Positions 25,721 to 34,930 are shown, counted from the stretch's first letter. The stretch: DNA of 64,000 nt from Exiguobacterium sibiricum 7-3 (GCF_000620865.1 NZ_KK211190.1:2584914-2648913), one strand, 5' to 3'. Program-made: numbers and translations. The notes: generated from the sequence alone by a model not told the origin.

Positions 25721-26533
25721 ATGATGGAATGGTTTACCGGACTTCCGGTCGTCGTGCAAGCGCTGCTTGCCGGCATGATGACTTGGGGATTAACGGCACT
25801 CGGAGCCGCACTTGTCTTCGTCTTTACAACGATTGAAAAACGGGTCATGAATATGATGCTCGGCTTTGCAGCCGGTGTTATGATTGCGGCTTCGTTTTGG
25901 TCATTGCTTGCTCCGGCAATTGAATTTACGGAAAAAGACGGCGGGATTGCCTGGTTGCCGGCCGCAATCGGCTTCCTGGCAGGCGGTTTCTTTGTCCGCC
26001 TTCTCGATTTTGTGACCCCTCACCTGCACTTATCCGCTCCACTCGAAACAGCCGAAGGTCCTTCGACCGGTCTGAAAAAGACGACATTGCTGTTTCTCGC
26101 GATTACGCTCCACAATATTCCGGAAGGACTCGCAATCGGGGTCGCTTTCGGTGCAGCCGCCTTGAACATGGACGGTGCGACCGTTGCCGGTGCCTTGACA
26201 CTCGCACTTGGGATCGGGATTCAAAACATGCCGGAAGGGGCTGCCTTGTCGATTCCGCTCCGTGGAGAAGGCATGTCACGCCGGCGTGCCTTTAACTACG
26301 GACAATTGTCTGCAATCGTTGAACCGATTGCTGCCATGGTCGGTGCTGCTGCCGTCTTCTTCATTCAGCCGCTCTTGCCGTATGCCTTGGCGTTTGCTGC
26401 CGGCGCGATGATTTTCGTCGTCGTCGAAGAATTGATTCCCGAATCGCAGGCTGAAAACGGCTCAGACTTGGCAACACTTGGTCTGATGGTCGGTTTCACG
26501 GTCATGATGATTCTCGATGTGGCACTCGGATAA
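25721..26533 (+). CDS. ZIP family divalent metal transporter
   Basis: 270 residues, eight membrane segments. HNIPEGLAIGVAFG at about 131-144 (TM4) and NMPEGAALSIPLRGEG (TM5) are the ZIP metal-binding segments, close to ZupT and gufA-type transporters that import Zn, Fe, Mn or Co. Loop between TM3 and TM4 has HLHLS. Start at 25721 uses AAGGA upstream; the earlier TTG at 25694 has none. No Zur or Fur box is obvious. Next to a CadA exporter of opposite direction, so this region may balance zinc. Confidence 0.88.
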   Translation: MMEWFTGLPVVVQALLAGMMTWGLTALGAALVFVFTTIEKRVMNMMLGFAAGVMIAASFWSLLAPAIEFTEKDGGIAWLPAAIGFLAGGFFVRLLDFVTPHLHLSAPLETAEGPSTGLKKTTLLFLAITLHNIPEGLAIGVAFGAAALNMDGATVAGALTLALGIGIQNMPEGAALSIPLRGEGMSRRRAFNYGQLSAIVEPIAAMVGAAAVFFIQPLLPYALAFAAGAMIFVVVEELIPESQAENGSDLATLGLMVGFTVMMILDVALG

Positions 26534-26547
26534 TCCAGTATAGAATG

Positions 26548-26616
26548 GGACGACTCTAAAGTCAGTCTCTACAAAGAAAAGGGTGACAGATTATAATTCT
26601 GCCATCCTTTTCTCGT
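26548..26616. repeat. Dispersed ~68-bp repeat, copy 1 (hairpin/terminator)
   Basis: Contains GACTCTAAAGTCAGTCTCT then ACAAAGAAAAGGGTG and a second hairpin AAAAGG-TG-CAG/CTG-CA-CCTTTT ending in TCTCGT. The same block with few differences occurs at 63288-63360. Here it follows the ZIP gene and may serve as its terminator. Confidence 0.75.
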
Positions 26617-26684
26617 TTGAATTTAAATAAAAATCACTCTCTTCATGCTACTCCTACAGGAAAAAGCGCATTTTTACGCTGTCA

Positions 26685-26742
26685 GAGACAAACAAAACCC
26701 GCTTTCCTGCCTGAATGAGGCGGGAAAACGGGTTTGTGTCTC
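26685..26742 (-). terminator. Large stem-loop terminator of cadA
   Basis: Minus strand: GAGACACAAACCCG-TTTCC-GCC pairs with GGC-GGAAA-CGGGTTTTGTTTGTCTC around CTCATTC; T-rich 3' side. Lies 60 bases past the cadA stop. Confidence 0.75.
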
Positions 26743-26801
26743 GCCTGAGGAACGGGCATGAAAAGATGAGTGACTCCTATCTGAGTCAGCCCCATCCATT
26801 C

Positions 26802-28925
26802 TTATTTCCGTAAAATCCGCATTGCATTTAAGACCGCGAGGACCGTCACACCGACATCGGCAAAAACGGCTTCCCACATCGTCGCAACACCAAAGGCACC
26901 AAGCAATAAGAAGATTCCTTTGACACCCAGTGCAAACGTGATGTTCTGATAGACGATCCGGCGTGTCGCCCGGGCAATCCGAATCGCTTCGACCAGTTGT
27001 TTCGGTTCATCCGTCATCAGGACGACATCCGCTGCTTCAATCGCGACATCACTTCCAAGTCCACCCATCGCAATCCCGACATCCGCCCGCGTCAATACCG
27101 GAGCGTCATTGATTCCGTCACCGACAAAAGCGACACGTCCTTTTGCTTGATCTAAGATCGCTTCGAGTTGTTCCACTTTTTGATCCGGCAACAGTTCTGC
27201 CTTTACTTGCGTTATCCCGATTTGCTGTCCGATCCGTTCCGCCGTTTCCCGACGGTCCCCGGTCAACATGATTGTTTGGCGAATCCCGAGTGTTTTTAGT
27301 TCGCGTAAGGCTTCTATCGTCGTATTTTTAATACGGTCGGCAATCCGGATATATCCAAGGTAGCTGTCGTTTCGGGCAACATGCACATAAGTCCCGTCTT
27401 CGGTCTGATCGAGTGGCGTCAAGCCGATTTCTTTGAACCACCGGGCATTTCCCGCCTGAATCTGATCCGTGCCGAACCGTCCGACGACGCCGGAACCGGC
27501 TACTTCCTGATAGTCTTGAACAGCGGTCGAAACAGAACCGCGCAGAGCGTACATCCGCTGAATCGATTTGGCAATCGGATGATTGGAATGTTGCTCAACG
27601 GTCGCTGCGACACGAAGCAATTCGTCTTCTGATCCATGCACGGCCTTCAGCTCGACGACTTCAAAAACACCTTCCGTCAATGTTCCCGTTTTATCGAAGA
27701 CGACCGTATCCAGTTGTTGTAACGCTTCGAGATGATTTCCGCCTTTGACAAGAATACCGCGTTTGGAAGCGGCACCGATCCCGCTAAAGAAGCCCAGCGG
27801 AATCGAAATGACGAGCGCACAGGGACAACTGATGACAAGAAATACCAGTGCCCGGTAAATCCAGTCGTTCCACGTTGCTCCGTTCATGACAAGCGGAGGA
27901 ACTATGGCAAGAAGTGTTGCAACCACGACGACAATCGGGGTGTAGACCCGTGCAAATCGTGTGATGAATTTTTCCGTCGGCGCTTTATGACGTGACGCAT
28001 TTTCGACTAAATCGAGAATTTTAGCGACGGTCGACTCACTGTACCGTCGATCGACCTGGATCAACAGATGACCATCCGTATTGATCGTCCCGGCTAAAAT
28101 CGGTTCGGTCGGACGGACACGCCGCGGGACTGATTCTCCGGTCAATGCAGTTGTATCGATGAATGCTTCTCCTTTCAGAACGGTTCCATCCAGTGGAACC
28201 TTCTCCCCTGCCCGGACAAGAATCCGTTGACCGATGTTCACCTGTTCCGGATTCACACGTCGTCCATCCTCAAGCGTCGCGACATCTGGCCGGATATCCA
28301 TCAACGCAGCAATCGATTTTCGGGATTGGTCGACGGCACGATGCTGGAAAAACTCTCCGACTTGATAAAACAACATCACGGCGACTGCTTCCGGATACTC
28401 TCCGATCAAAAAGGCACCGGCTGTCGCAATGACCATCAGGAAGTTTTCATCAAACACTTGTCCGTGCCGGATATTCCGGACGGCGGTTCGAAGAACATCC
28501 CAACCGATTAGAAAGTAGGCAATTGCGAAAAATAGAAGGTCAATTGATCCCGGAACGAAAAAAGCACTGATGAACGATATCATCCCGATACTGTACTGTA
28601 ATTTTTTCGTCCGGTTCAAAAATGGACCGTGGTCGTGCGAATGGCTGTGGTCATGGTCTTCCTGTTGATGCGGATCAACTGCTTCTGCGGATGCTGTCCG
28701 GACCAGACGGACATCCGGTTCAAGTTGCTGAATCCGTTCGACGACCGCTTGATACGTATCGTCGGATACAGCGTCCTTTTCATACGTCAGATAGAGTTTC
28801 TGACCGGCAAAATCCAAATCAGCCTGTTCGACGCCGGTTACGTTCGCGACACCCCGCTCTACCTTCGCCGCGCAGTTGGCACAATCAATTCCTGTAATTT
28901 GCAGACGTTCTGTTTTTGCTTCCAT
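26802..28925 (-). CDS. cadA: Heavy-metal P1B-type ATPase (Cd/Zn/Pb/Co exporter)
   Basis: 707 residues. N-terminal HMA domain with GIDCANC (Cys15, Cys18), a His/Asp-rich linker (85-99, alternating HDH-type residues), eight membrane segments, TGES at 262-265, the CPC metal-binding motif at 367-369 and the phosphorylation site DKTGT at 411-415, then GDGIND. CPC plus the His-rich loop fits CadA/ZosA-type zinc/cadmium export. Preceded by a TATAAT box and a 16-bp palindrome that may be an operator; no metalloregulator gene is adjacent. Confidence 0.93.
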   Translation of the reverse strand: MEAKTERLQITGIDCANCAAKVERGVANVTGVEQADLDFAGQKLYLTYEKDAVSDDTYQAVVERIQQLEPDVRLVRTASAEAVDPHQQEDHDHSHSHDHGPFLNRTKKLQYSIGMISFISAFFVPGSIDLLFFAIAYFLIGWDVLRTAVRNIRHGQVFDENFLMVIATAGAFLIGEYPEAVAVMLFYQVGEFFQHRAVDQSRKSIAALMDIRPDVATLEDGRRVNPEQVNIGQRILVRAGEKVPLDGTVLKGEAFIDTTALTGESVPRRVRPTEPILAGTINTDGHLLIQVDRRYSESTVAKILDLVENASRHKAPTEKFITRFARVYTPIVVVVATLLAIVPPLVMNGATWNDWIYRALVFLVISCPCALVISIPLGFFSGIGAASKRGILVKGGNHLEALQQLDTVVFDKTGTLTEGVFEVVELKAVHGSEDELLRVAATVEQHSNHPIAKSIQRMYALRGSVSTAVQDYQEVAGSGVVGRFGTDQIQAGNARWFKEIGLTPLDQTEDGTYVHVARNDSYLGYIRIADRIKNTTIEALRELKTLGIRQTIMLTGDRRETAERIGQQIGITQVKAELLPDQKVEQLEAILDQAKGRVAFVGDGINDAPVLTRADVGIAMGGLGSDVAIEAADVVLMTDEPKQLVEAIRIARATRRIVYQNITFALGVKGIFLLLGAFGVATMWEAVFADVGVTVLAVLNAMRILRK

Positions 28926-28938
28926 TCTCTCACCTCAT

Positions 28939-28959
28939 TCAAACGATAGTTTGATTATA
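28939..28959 (-). promoter_or_regulatory. cadA -10 box and palindromic operator candidate
   Basis: TCAAAC-GATA-GTTTGA at 28939-28954 is a perfect inverted repeat with a 4-base centre, abutting TATAAT (minus strand, 28954-28959). No matching -35 box is seen at normal spacing. The position between -10 and Shine-Dalgarno fits a repressor site. Confidence 0.55.
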
Positions 28960-29096
28960 AGGATAGTTTACGCTCTTTTTGATTTTTCAACAAGTCACTT
29001 TTGTCTCAGACTTGCGCCCGATATTTTGATTAGTTCTATCTCAGAAGAATAAAACATGATATGTTTTTAATTAGAAAAATATAGAAGGAGAATAAC

Positions 29097-29933
29097 ATGA
29101 CTATCATTGAATTACTTAAAGCACTTTTACTCGGTTTCGTCGAAGGCATGACGGAATTCGCTCCTGTATCTTCGACCGGACATATGATCATCGTCGATGA
29201 TATGTGGCTCCAAACGACAGATTTTTTAGGTAAGTATTCAGCCAATACCTTTAAAATCGTCATCCAGCTCGGTTCGATTTTAGCCGTCATCGTCGTCTTT
29301 TGGAAACGGCTGTTCAGCTTAATCGGTCTTTACAAAATTGAAGGCGAACACGATGCGTCGGGTACACACAAATTAAAGTTACGCCACGTCCTGATCGGTT
29401 TACTTCCGGCAGCCGTTCTCGGTCTGTTGTTCGAAGACTTCATCGATGAAAACCTCTTCTCGATCGATACCGTCATCATCGGTCTTGCAGCCGGCGCTAT
29501 CTTGATGATTGCGGCTGATAAATTAGGACCAAAAGAACCGAAAACAACGACGCTTGATCAAATTTCGTACCGCCAAGCAGCCCTTGTCGGTCTGTTCCAG
29601 TGCATCTCGCTTTGGCCGGGATTCTCACGGTCCGGTTCGACGATTTCCGGAGGGGTCTTCCTCGGGATGAATCACCGGACGGCAGCAGACTTTACGTTCA
29701 TCATGGCTGTTCCAATCATGTTTGGTGCAAGTGCACTGTCGCTCGTCAAGAACTGGGAGTATATCAATGTCGGAGACCTTGGTTTTTATGCAGTCGGCTT
29801 CATCGCTTCGTTCGGTTTTGCGCTACTGTCGATTCGTTTCTTCCTGAAACTGATCAACAAAATCAAACTCGTTCCGTTTGCAATTTACCGCCTTGTTTTA
29901 GCAGCCATTCTTGCAGTCGTCGTTTACATGTAA
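29097..29933 (+). CDS. uppP: Undecaprenyl-diphosphatase (bacitracin resistance)
   Basis: Membrane enzyme recycling undecaprenyl pyrophosphate to the lipid carrier of wall synthesis. 278 residues, about eight membrane segments; the catalytic block EGMTEFAPVSSTGH (16-29) and WPGFSRSGSTISGG (near 175-188) are intact. GAAGGAG upstream of ATG. Single gene with terminator. High uppP dose gives bacitracin resistance in relatives. Confidence 0.95.
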   Translation: MTIIELLKALLLGFVEGMTEFAPVSSTGHMIIVDDMWLQTTDFLGKYSANTFKIVIQLGSILAVIVVFWKRLFSLIGLYKIEGEHDASGTHKLKLRHVLIGLLPAAVLGLLFEDFIDENLFSIDTVIIGLAAGAILMIAADKLGPKEPKTTTLDQISYRQAALVGLFQCISLWPGFSRSGSTISGGVFLGMNHRTAADFTFIMAVPIMFGASALSLVKNWEYINVGDLGFYAVGFIASFGFALLSIRFFLKLINKIKLVPFAIYRLVLAAILAVVVYM

Positions 29934-29939
29934 CCTTAA

Positions 29940-29969
29940 AATCATCAGCCATTCGCTGATGGTTTTTTT
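29940..29969 (+). terminator. Terminator of uppP
   Basis: ATCATCAGC-CATT-CGCTGATGGT followed by seven T. Confidence 0.9.
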
Positions 29970-30041
29970 ATTTCTTGAAACTTATTGCGACAGATTAGGG
30001 TATAGATAGTTGAGATACAGAAAAAAGGAGTGGTCATCGGT

Positions 30042-30635
30042 ATGGCTCGTAGAAATCGTGGAGGTTCCAAGTTACCTCTCATCATCGGGATTGCAGTCGT
30101 CGTCCTGATTGCCTTTTTAGCAATCGGACAATACAACAGTCTCGTCAATGTGGAAGAAGATGTTTCAAATAAGTGGTCGCAAGTCGATAACCAAATCAAA
30201 CGCCGGGCGGATTTAATTCCGAATCTCGTCGAAACCGTCAAAGGTGTCGCCGGTCAGGAACAAAAAGTCTACGGTGATATCGCTGAGGCGCAAGCAGGTC
30301 TTGCCCGTGCCGCGTCAACCGAACAACGGATTGAAGCCGATCAACAGGTCACGTCTTCGCTTCGCGGATTGATTGCCTTGCAAACGACGTATCCGGAACT
30401 GAAATCAAGTGAACGCTTCCAATCGTTGATGGATACACTTGAAGGAACGGAAAATCGTCTCGGTATTGCCCGTAAAGATTATAACGATGCCGTGACAGTC
30501 TACAATAAAAAACGTCGCAGTTTCCCAACTTCGCTTTATGCTTCGGCGTTTGGTTTCGAGAAAAAACCATATTATGAAATCTCAGAAAGTGACCGTGAAA
30601 ATCCAACGGTCGACTTCAATAGTGACTCGAAATGA
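30042..30635 (+). CDS. LemA family membrane protein
   Basis: 197 residues: one N-terminal membrane helix (LPLIIGIAVVVLIAFLAIG), then a LemA helical bundle starting VNVEEDVSNKWSQVDNQIKRRADLIPNLVETVKG, with the family's YNxxVxxYNxxxxxFP segment as YNDAVTVYNKKRRSFPTSLY. Exact role unknown; LemA genes are commonly paired with TPM-domain genes as here. ATG at 30042 chosen over GTG 30030 because AAGGAG lies 10 bases ahead. Confidence 0.92.
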   Translation: MARRNRGGSKLPLIIGIAVVVLIAFLAIGQYNSLVNVEEDVSNKWSQVDNQIKRRADLIPNLVETVKGVAGQEQKVYGDIAEAQAGLARAASTEQRIEADQQVTSSLRGLIALQTTYPELKSSERFQSLMDTLEGTENRLGIARKDYNDAVTVYNKKRRSFPTSLYASAFGFEKKPYYEISESDRENPTVDFNSDSK

Positions 30636-31369
30636 TTTGGCGACGAACGCGCCTGCTTTTTACCGCGTTCCTCGTCTTCTTCCTTCTGACTCCGACTGCC
30701 GAAGCCGTGTCAGAACGCACGGGCGCAGCGTTCTTCATCCAAGATGATGCACAGCTGCTGACCGCGTCGGAAGAAGCGGAACTCGCTCGTCTCGGGCAAG
30801 AACTCGAACAATATACGACGGCACAGGTTGTGCTCAAGACTGTCCCTGATTTAAAAGGACAAGATTTAAGCACGTATGCCAATGAAACGTTCCGTGCTCA
30901 AGGTATCGGGCAGGCCGGAAAAGATAACGGAATTCTCGTCGTCGTAGCTCCAAACGAAAAAGACCGGAATTTCCGAATTGAAGTCGGCTATAAGCTCGAA
31001 GGCATTCTGACCGATATCACAGCCGGACGAATTCTCGACAAGTACGCTGTCCCCTACCGTGATCAAGGTGATTATGGGAAGGCAGCGTCAGAAACCTATA
31101 AAGCGGTCGTCAGTGTCGTTTCAAAAGAACAGTCGCTTGAATCGCAGGATCCGGTTAAGAAAAGTGCGGACGGCGGTTTGAGTACATGGGCAAAAGTCCT
31201 GATTGGTGCCGGTCTCGTTCTCTTATTATTCCTCGACATGAAGTTCACTGGCGGCATGTTCTTCTTTGCCATCATCAACATCTTTTCTGCCATCATGCGT
31301 GGTGGAGGCGGTGGCGGTGGGAGCCGGGGTGGCGGTGGAAGTTCCGGCGGCGGCGGCGCGGAAAGGTAA
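30632..31369 (+). CDS. TPM-domain membrane protein (YgcG-like)
   Basis: 245 residues: signal peptide to about residue 25 (LTPTAEA), TPM domain (FIQDDAQLLTASEEAELARL to ~170, including GKDNGILVVVAPNEKDRNFRIEVGYKLEG), two hydrophobic segments (~185-222), and a Gly/Ser-rich tail GGGGGGGSRGGGGSSGGGG typical of this family. Overlaps lemA by 4 bases. The lemA-TPM pair is widespread and envelope-linked; some TPM domains act in photosystem repair as phosphatases, function here unknown. Confidence 0.92.
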   Translation: MIWRRTRLLFTAFLVFFLLTPTAEAVSERTGAAFFIQDDAQLLTASEEAELARLGQELEQYTTAQVVLKTVPDLKGQDLSTYANETFRAQGIGQAGKDNGILVVVAPNEKDRNFRIEVGYKLEGILTDITAGRILDKYAVPYRDQGDYGKAASETYKAVVSVVSKEQSLESQDPVKKSADGGLSTWAKVLIGAGLVLLLFLDMKFTGGMFFFAIINIFSAIMRGGGGGGGSRGGGGSSGGGGAER

Positions 31370-31377
31370 GGACTGAC

Positions 31378-31650
31378 ATGACTATTTTTTCAACTATCGT
31401 CGTATTTTACGGCATCATGACCGTCATTGGATTTGTTTCGATGTGGCGGGATAAACGTCAGGCGAAACAACGGGCCTGGCGGACACCGGAAGCGACCTTA
31501 TTAACGATTGCTTTCCTTGGTGGGGCACTTGGTACACTGCTAGCGATGCAACTTGTCCGCCATAAAACCAGGACTGCTAAATTCCAACTTTTTGTCCCAC
31601 TCGCGATTTTACTCCATGCGACGATCTGGATAGTATCGCTACGGTCGTAA
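31378..31650 (+). CDS. DUF1294 small membrane protein
   Basis: 90 residues, two to three membrane segments with the family core RAWRTPEATLLTIAFLGGALG and the short HKTRTAKFQL motif. DUF1294 proteins have this size; some are fused to cold-shock domains elsewhere. Third gene of the lemA-TPM unit, 8 bases downstream. Confidence 0.88.
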   Translation: MTIFSTIVVFYGIMTVIGFVSMWRDKRQAKQRAWRTPEATLLTIAFLGGALGTLLAMQLVRHKTRTAKFQLFVPLAILLHATIWIVSLRS

Positions 31651-31682
31651 TGCTTTAGAATATGTAACAAACAGCCGATAAA

Positions 31683-31731
31683 AGAGACAGACTGATTCGT
31701 TATTAAACGAATTTGCCTGCCTCTTTTTTTA
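31683..31731 (+). terminator. Terminator of the lemA-TPM-DUF1294 unit
   Basis: AAAGAG-CAG-ATTCGTT pairs with AACGAAT-CTG-CTCTTT, then TTTTTT. Confidence 0.85.
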
Positions 31732-31764
31732 CTTTGGTCAATGGAGAGGTAAATGGTTGATATC

Positions 31765-31793
31765 AGGTTTATAGATAGATTATCTTTGGGTAA
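31765..31793 (+). promoter_or_regulatory. Sigma-B-like promoter candidate of the EAL gene
   Basis: AGGTTTAT at 31765-31772 and GGGTAA at 31788-31793 with 15 bases between resemble the general-stress sigma-B consensus (GTTTAA, 12-14 bp, GGGTAT). Spacing is one base long. Confidence 0.45.
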
Positions 31794-31863
31794 AGATTTT
31801 AACTAATTTAATAAATACATCTTTTTCCCGTGTATTTGAAATAAGAGAGGTGGACACCTATTC

Positions 31864-32826
31864 ATGTGGCATCCTTGCGCCGAATGTACAACAACAATCC
31901 GTTTTATCGAGACTGGTTCTCTACATATCCAGTCACCTGCATCCGAAGTGTTTTCCTACGCTTCTTTTGAAGAACTGGAACAATTACTGACAGCAACTTT
32001 ACGAATCGCTGACTTCCCGGTAACATGTCGGCCAGTTGGATCACGTCTTACCACACCGGTTCTCGCTGCTTCTGCTTTACTGGAACAGTTACAGAACCGG
32101 CAAACGATCGATTTCATTCAAAATGGAATCATGACGAGTCATCTGCAACCGATTTTTAACATTCAGGACAACACCCTGTTTGCCAACGAAGCTCTGCTTC
32201 GGGCGGCGGATGAAAATGTCTCGATGTCACCCGGTCTGCTTTTTTCGACCGCTTCGAAGATGGGACTTCACTCGAGACTCGATCAACGGGCGCGCGAGGA
32301 AGCCATCCGCGCTACTCATTTGGTCGGCGGAACGGAAAAGACATTTATTAATTTCCTCCCCTCAACGATCTACAATCCGGAATATTGTCTGCGCCATACG
32401 TTCGAAATCGTCGAACGATACAATGTCGACCCTAGCCGACTGGTGTTCGAAGTTGTTGAGACGGAAAAAATCGAAGACGTCAATCACTTGAAACACGTTT
32501 TCGAACAGTATAAAAAACAAGGTATTCAAGTTGCACTTGACGATGTCGGTGCCGGATTCTCGACGCTTGATATGTTATCGTTGCTTCAACCGGATTACAT
32601 TAAAATTGACCGTGCTTTCATCTCCCACTGTGATACGGTGGCGGAAAATGAAGCCTTCTTACGAAAAGCACGTCATCTGACAAAAGAGATGGGCATTCAA
32701 ATTCTTGCAGAAGGCATCGAGCGCCAGGAGGAACTGGATCTCTGCCGTGAACTTGGATTTGACTTAGGACAAGGTTATCTTCTTGGTCGCCCTGCCCCGT
32801 ATCAACAACTTGCTAAAGCACAATAA
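31864..32826 (+). CDS. EAL-domain c-di-GMP phosphodiesterase
   Basis: 320 residues. Residues 1-80 are a short N-terminal region with His3-Cys5-Cys8 (HPCAEC) and no known domain; 85-320 form the EAL domain. Metal and catalytic residues look complete: Glu109 in NEALLR (EAL motif), Asn163 in INF, Glu196, Asp226/Asp227 in LDDVGAG, Lys247 in IKID, Glu283 in LAEGIE, ending GYLLGRP. It should hydrolyse c-di-GMP; no GGDEF domain or membrane anchor, so it is cytosolic. The upstream element resembles a sigma-B promoter. Confidence 0.9.
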   Translation: MWHPCAECTTTIRFIETGSLHIQSPASEVFSYASFEELEQLLTATLRIADFPVTCRPVGSRLTTPVLAASALLEQLQNRQTIDFIQNGIMTSHLQPIFNIQDNTLFANEALLRAADENVSMSPGLLFSTASKMGLHSRLDQRAREEAIRATHLVGGTEKTFINFLPSTIYNPEYCLRHTFEIVERYNVDPSRLVFEVVETEKIEDVNHLKHVFEQYKKQGIQVALDDVGAGFSTLDMLSLLQPDYIKIDRAFISHCDTVAENEAFLRKARHLTKEMGIQILAEGIERQEELDLCRELGFDLGQGYLLGRPAPYQQLAKAQ

Positions 32827-32827
32827 C

Positions 32828-32863
32828 AAATCCTGCCCCGACAATCCGGGTGCAGGATTTTTT
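32828..32863 (+). terminator. Terminator of the EAL gene
   Basis: AATCCTGC-CCG pairs with CGG-GCAGGATT followed by TTTTT. Confidence 0.9.
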
Positions 32864-32873
32864 TAGCGTTTAC

Positions 32874-33899
32874 TCAACGCGAGCAGACAGCTTGTTGATC
32901 ATTTTTCATTAAAGTTTCCAAAATCGTACGGGGAGACAGGTCGGTCTCAATCAATTGACAGAGGGGTTCTTGACCAATTCGTTCCGCCAAGCTTTCTCGC
33001 TCCAACTCCGTCAAGCCGAGCTCTGTACTCGTCGTCGGTTGCTGATTGTCTCCTAAATATTGCTGTAACTCTTCGTAAGACTGCGTTTCACCAAGCAATA
33101 GTTCCTGTACCAGCAAGCCATATCCGACTTTGCTTCCATGCAGAATTGTTTTGGTTGAAGGAAACGGTGACAATGCGTTGTGGACACCATGCCCAATCGC
33201 TCCGCGTGTCGCTGCGTCACCGAATCCACCGACACTTCCGGCAAGGGGAATGACCGTCTCCACCAGATATTGAATCGATGACGGATAGTCCTTAAATTGT
33301 TCCGGACTGATCGGCGTCCGCAAAATCAGCTCTTTACAGTGTTCGGCCATCCGCAGTGCGGACTCGACAACCGGGTCATCTGCCGATGTGCCACTGAGAG
33401 CGCGTGCCTCATACCACTTGGCTAACGTATCAACGAGTCCGGCAACAAAATAATCATATGGACTGGCTGCTAAAATCCGGTGATCGAGCAATAATGCTTC
33501 GATGACGACAGGAATCGTATCGAAACGAAGATACTGCCCCCGTTCGTCGTACATGACACTAAGGGGTGTCCATGGGGCACAGTTCGAGACGATCGTCGGA
33601 ATGACAATCAACGGACAATTTCGTTTAACAGCAACTTGTTTTGCCGTATCAATGACGGAACCGCCACCGAGAGCAATGATGATTTCATATGCTGCACATC
33701 GTTCTGTCAGCTCTGCTACCTGCTGATCGGTACAGTGTCCCGAAAACAACAGCTTCGGCAGTTCCGGCAAATACTGTTCGGACGACTTTAATGCCTGTTC
33801 GCCGTGAATCAGCACAGCTTTTCTTCCCCGTAACAATTCCGAAAGTCGATCGACGGCTTGTTCTTCGTGTATGTATTGTAAAACGGCTTGACGAATCAT
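32874..33899 (-). CDS. Iron-containing alcohol dehydrogenase family (glycerol-dehydrogenase-like)
   Basis: 341 residues. GGGSVIDTAK at about 78-87 binds the NAD(P) phosphates; metal ligands appear in GLVDTLAKWYEA (Asp), GHGVHNAL (His) and ILHGSKVGYG (His). The overall pattern is nearest to GldA and YbdH/HcxA-type enzymes, which reduce 2-oxoacids or hydroxyketones; substrate unresolved. Start at 33899 has GGAGGG 8 bases upstream. Single leftward gene. Confidence 0.87.
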   Translation of the reverse strand: MIRQAVLQYIHEEQAVDRLSELLRGRKAVLIHGEQALKSSEQYLPELPKLLFSGHCTDQQVAELTERCAAYEIIIALGGGSVIDTAKQVAVKRNCPLIVIPTIVSNCAPWTPLSVMYDERGQYLRFDTIPVVIEALLLDHRILAASPYDYFVAGLVDTLAKWYEARALSGTSADDPVVESALRMAEHCKELILRTPISPEQFKDYPSSIQYLVETVIPLAGSVGGFGDAATRGAIGHGVHNALSPFPSTKTILHGSKVGYGLLVQELLLGETQSYEELQQYLGDNQQPTTSTELGLTELERESLAERIGQEPLCQLIETDLSPRTILETLMKNDQQAVCSR

Positions 33900-34037
33900 C
33901 CTGATCCCTCCCATTATTTGTTAACGCTCAGTATACGGATTTCCATGTACCAATTCAACCCCTCCTGTGATTCGATTTTCGAAAGGGAAAAGCGTAAACT
34001 GGGTAAGACAGGACTATCATTTTAAGGGGGAGTTCAA

Positions 34038-34862
34038 ATGGAGTTTGTTACATTGAACAACGGACTGGTCATGCCGCAACTCGGGTATGGTGTGTTTAAA
34101 GTCCCGGAACAGGAAGTGTATGAAGCAGTACGGGAGGCTTTACGGGTCGGCTACCGTTCCATTGATACGGCGATGATTTATGAAAACGAAGCCGGTGTCG
34201 GACGTGCCTTAAAAGATTCGGGGATTCCACGGGAAGACATCTTTTTGACGACGAAGGTCTGGAACAAGGATCAGGGCTACGACCAGACACTTGCCGCATT
34301 TGAAACCAGTCTCCAAAAGCTCGGTGTCGATTATGTCGATTTGTACTTGATTCATTGGCCGATGCCGGACGAGGATTTGTATATCGAGACGTGGCGTGCT
34401 TTAGAACAGCTGTATCGAGACGGCAAAACGAAAGCCATCGGTGTATCGAATTTCCACATTCCGCATTTACAACGAGTACTGGAAGAGGGAACAATTGTCC
34501 CTGCCGTCAATCAAATCGAGTTGCATCCGTTTTTGAGTCAGGAAGCCATCCGCGAATTTTGTCAAACGAACGGGATTGTCGTCGAAGCGTGGAGTCCGTT
34601 GATGAAGGGACGCGATGCCTTAACGGAACCGGTCATCACGGACATCGCAGCACATCACGGCAAGACGCCGGCTCAAGTCGTTCTCCGCTGGCATCTGCAG
34701 CATGACATCATTGCGATTCCAAAATCCGTCACACCAAACCGGATTCAGGAAAACTTGGACATCTTTGATTTTGCCTTATCATCGGATGAGATGCGACAAA
34801 TCGATCAGCTCAATCGGAATGAACGGACCGGATCGAATCCGGACGAAATGCATAAAAAATAA
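34038..34862 (+). CDS. Aldo/keto reductase (YvgN/YtbE type)
   Basis: 274-residue NADPH-dependent TIM-barrel reductase. Catalytic tetrad Asp43, Tyr48, Lys73, His106 (SIDTAMIYENE, TTKVWN, YLIHWP); cofactor loop IPKSVTPNRIQENLDIFDF. Closest to B. subtilis YvgN, a glyoxal/methylglyoxal reductase. GGGGG upstream of ATG. Confidence 0.92.
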   Translation: MEFVTLNNGLVMPQLGYGVFKVPEQEVYEAVREALRVGYRSIDTAMIYENEAGVGRALKDSGIPREDIFLTTKVWNKDQGYDQTLAAFETSLQKLGVDYVDLYLIHWPMPDEDLYIETWRALEQLYRDGKTKAIGVSNFHIPHLQRVLEEGTIVPAVNQIELHPFLSQEAIREFCQTNGIVVEAWSPLMKGRDALTEPVITDIAAHHGKTPAQVVLRWHLQHDIIAIPKSVTPNRIQENLDIFDFALSSDEMRQIDQLNRNERTGSNPDEMHKK

Positions 34863-34893
34863 GACGAGGCTCACGTCAACGTGAACATCGTCT
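34850..34893 (-). terminator. Terminator of the YflT-domain gene
   Basis: Minus strand: GACGAT-TTCACG pairs with CGTGA-TCGTC, then TTATTTTTT; overlaps the 3' end of the convergent aldo/keto reductase gene. Confidence 0.6.
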
Positions 34894-34898
34894 CATGT

Positions 34899-34930
34899 AA
34901 AGGGCTGACAATCATGTCAGCCTTTTTTTG
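34899..34930 (+). terminator. Terminator of the aldo/keto reductase gene
   Basis: GGCTGACA-ATCA-TGTCAGCC followed by seven T. Confidence 0.9.
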
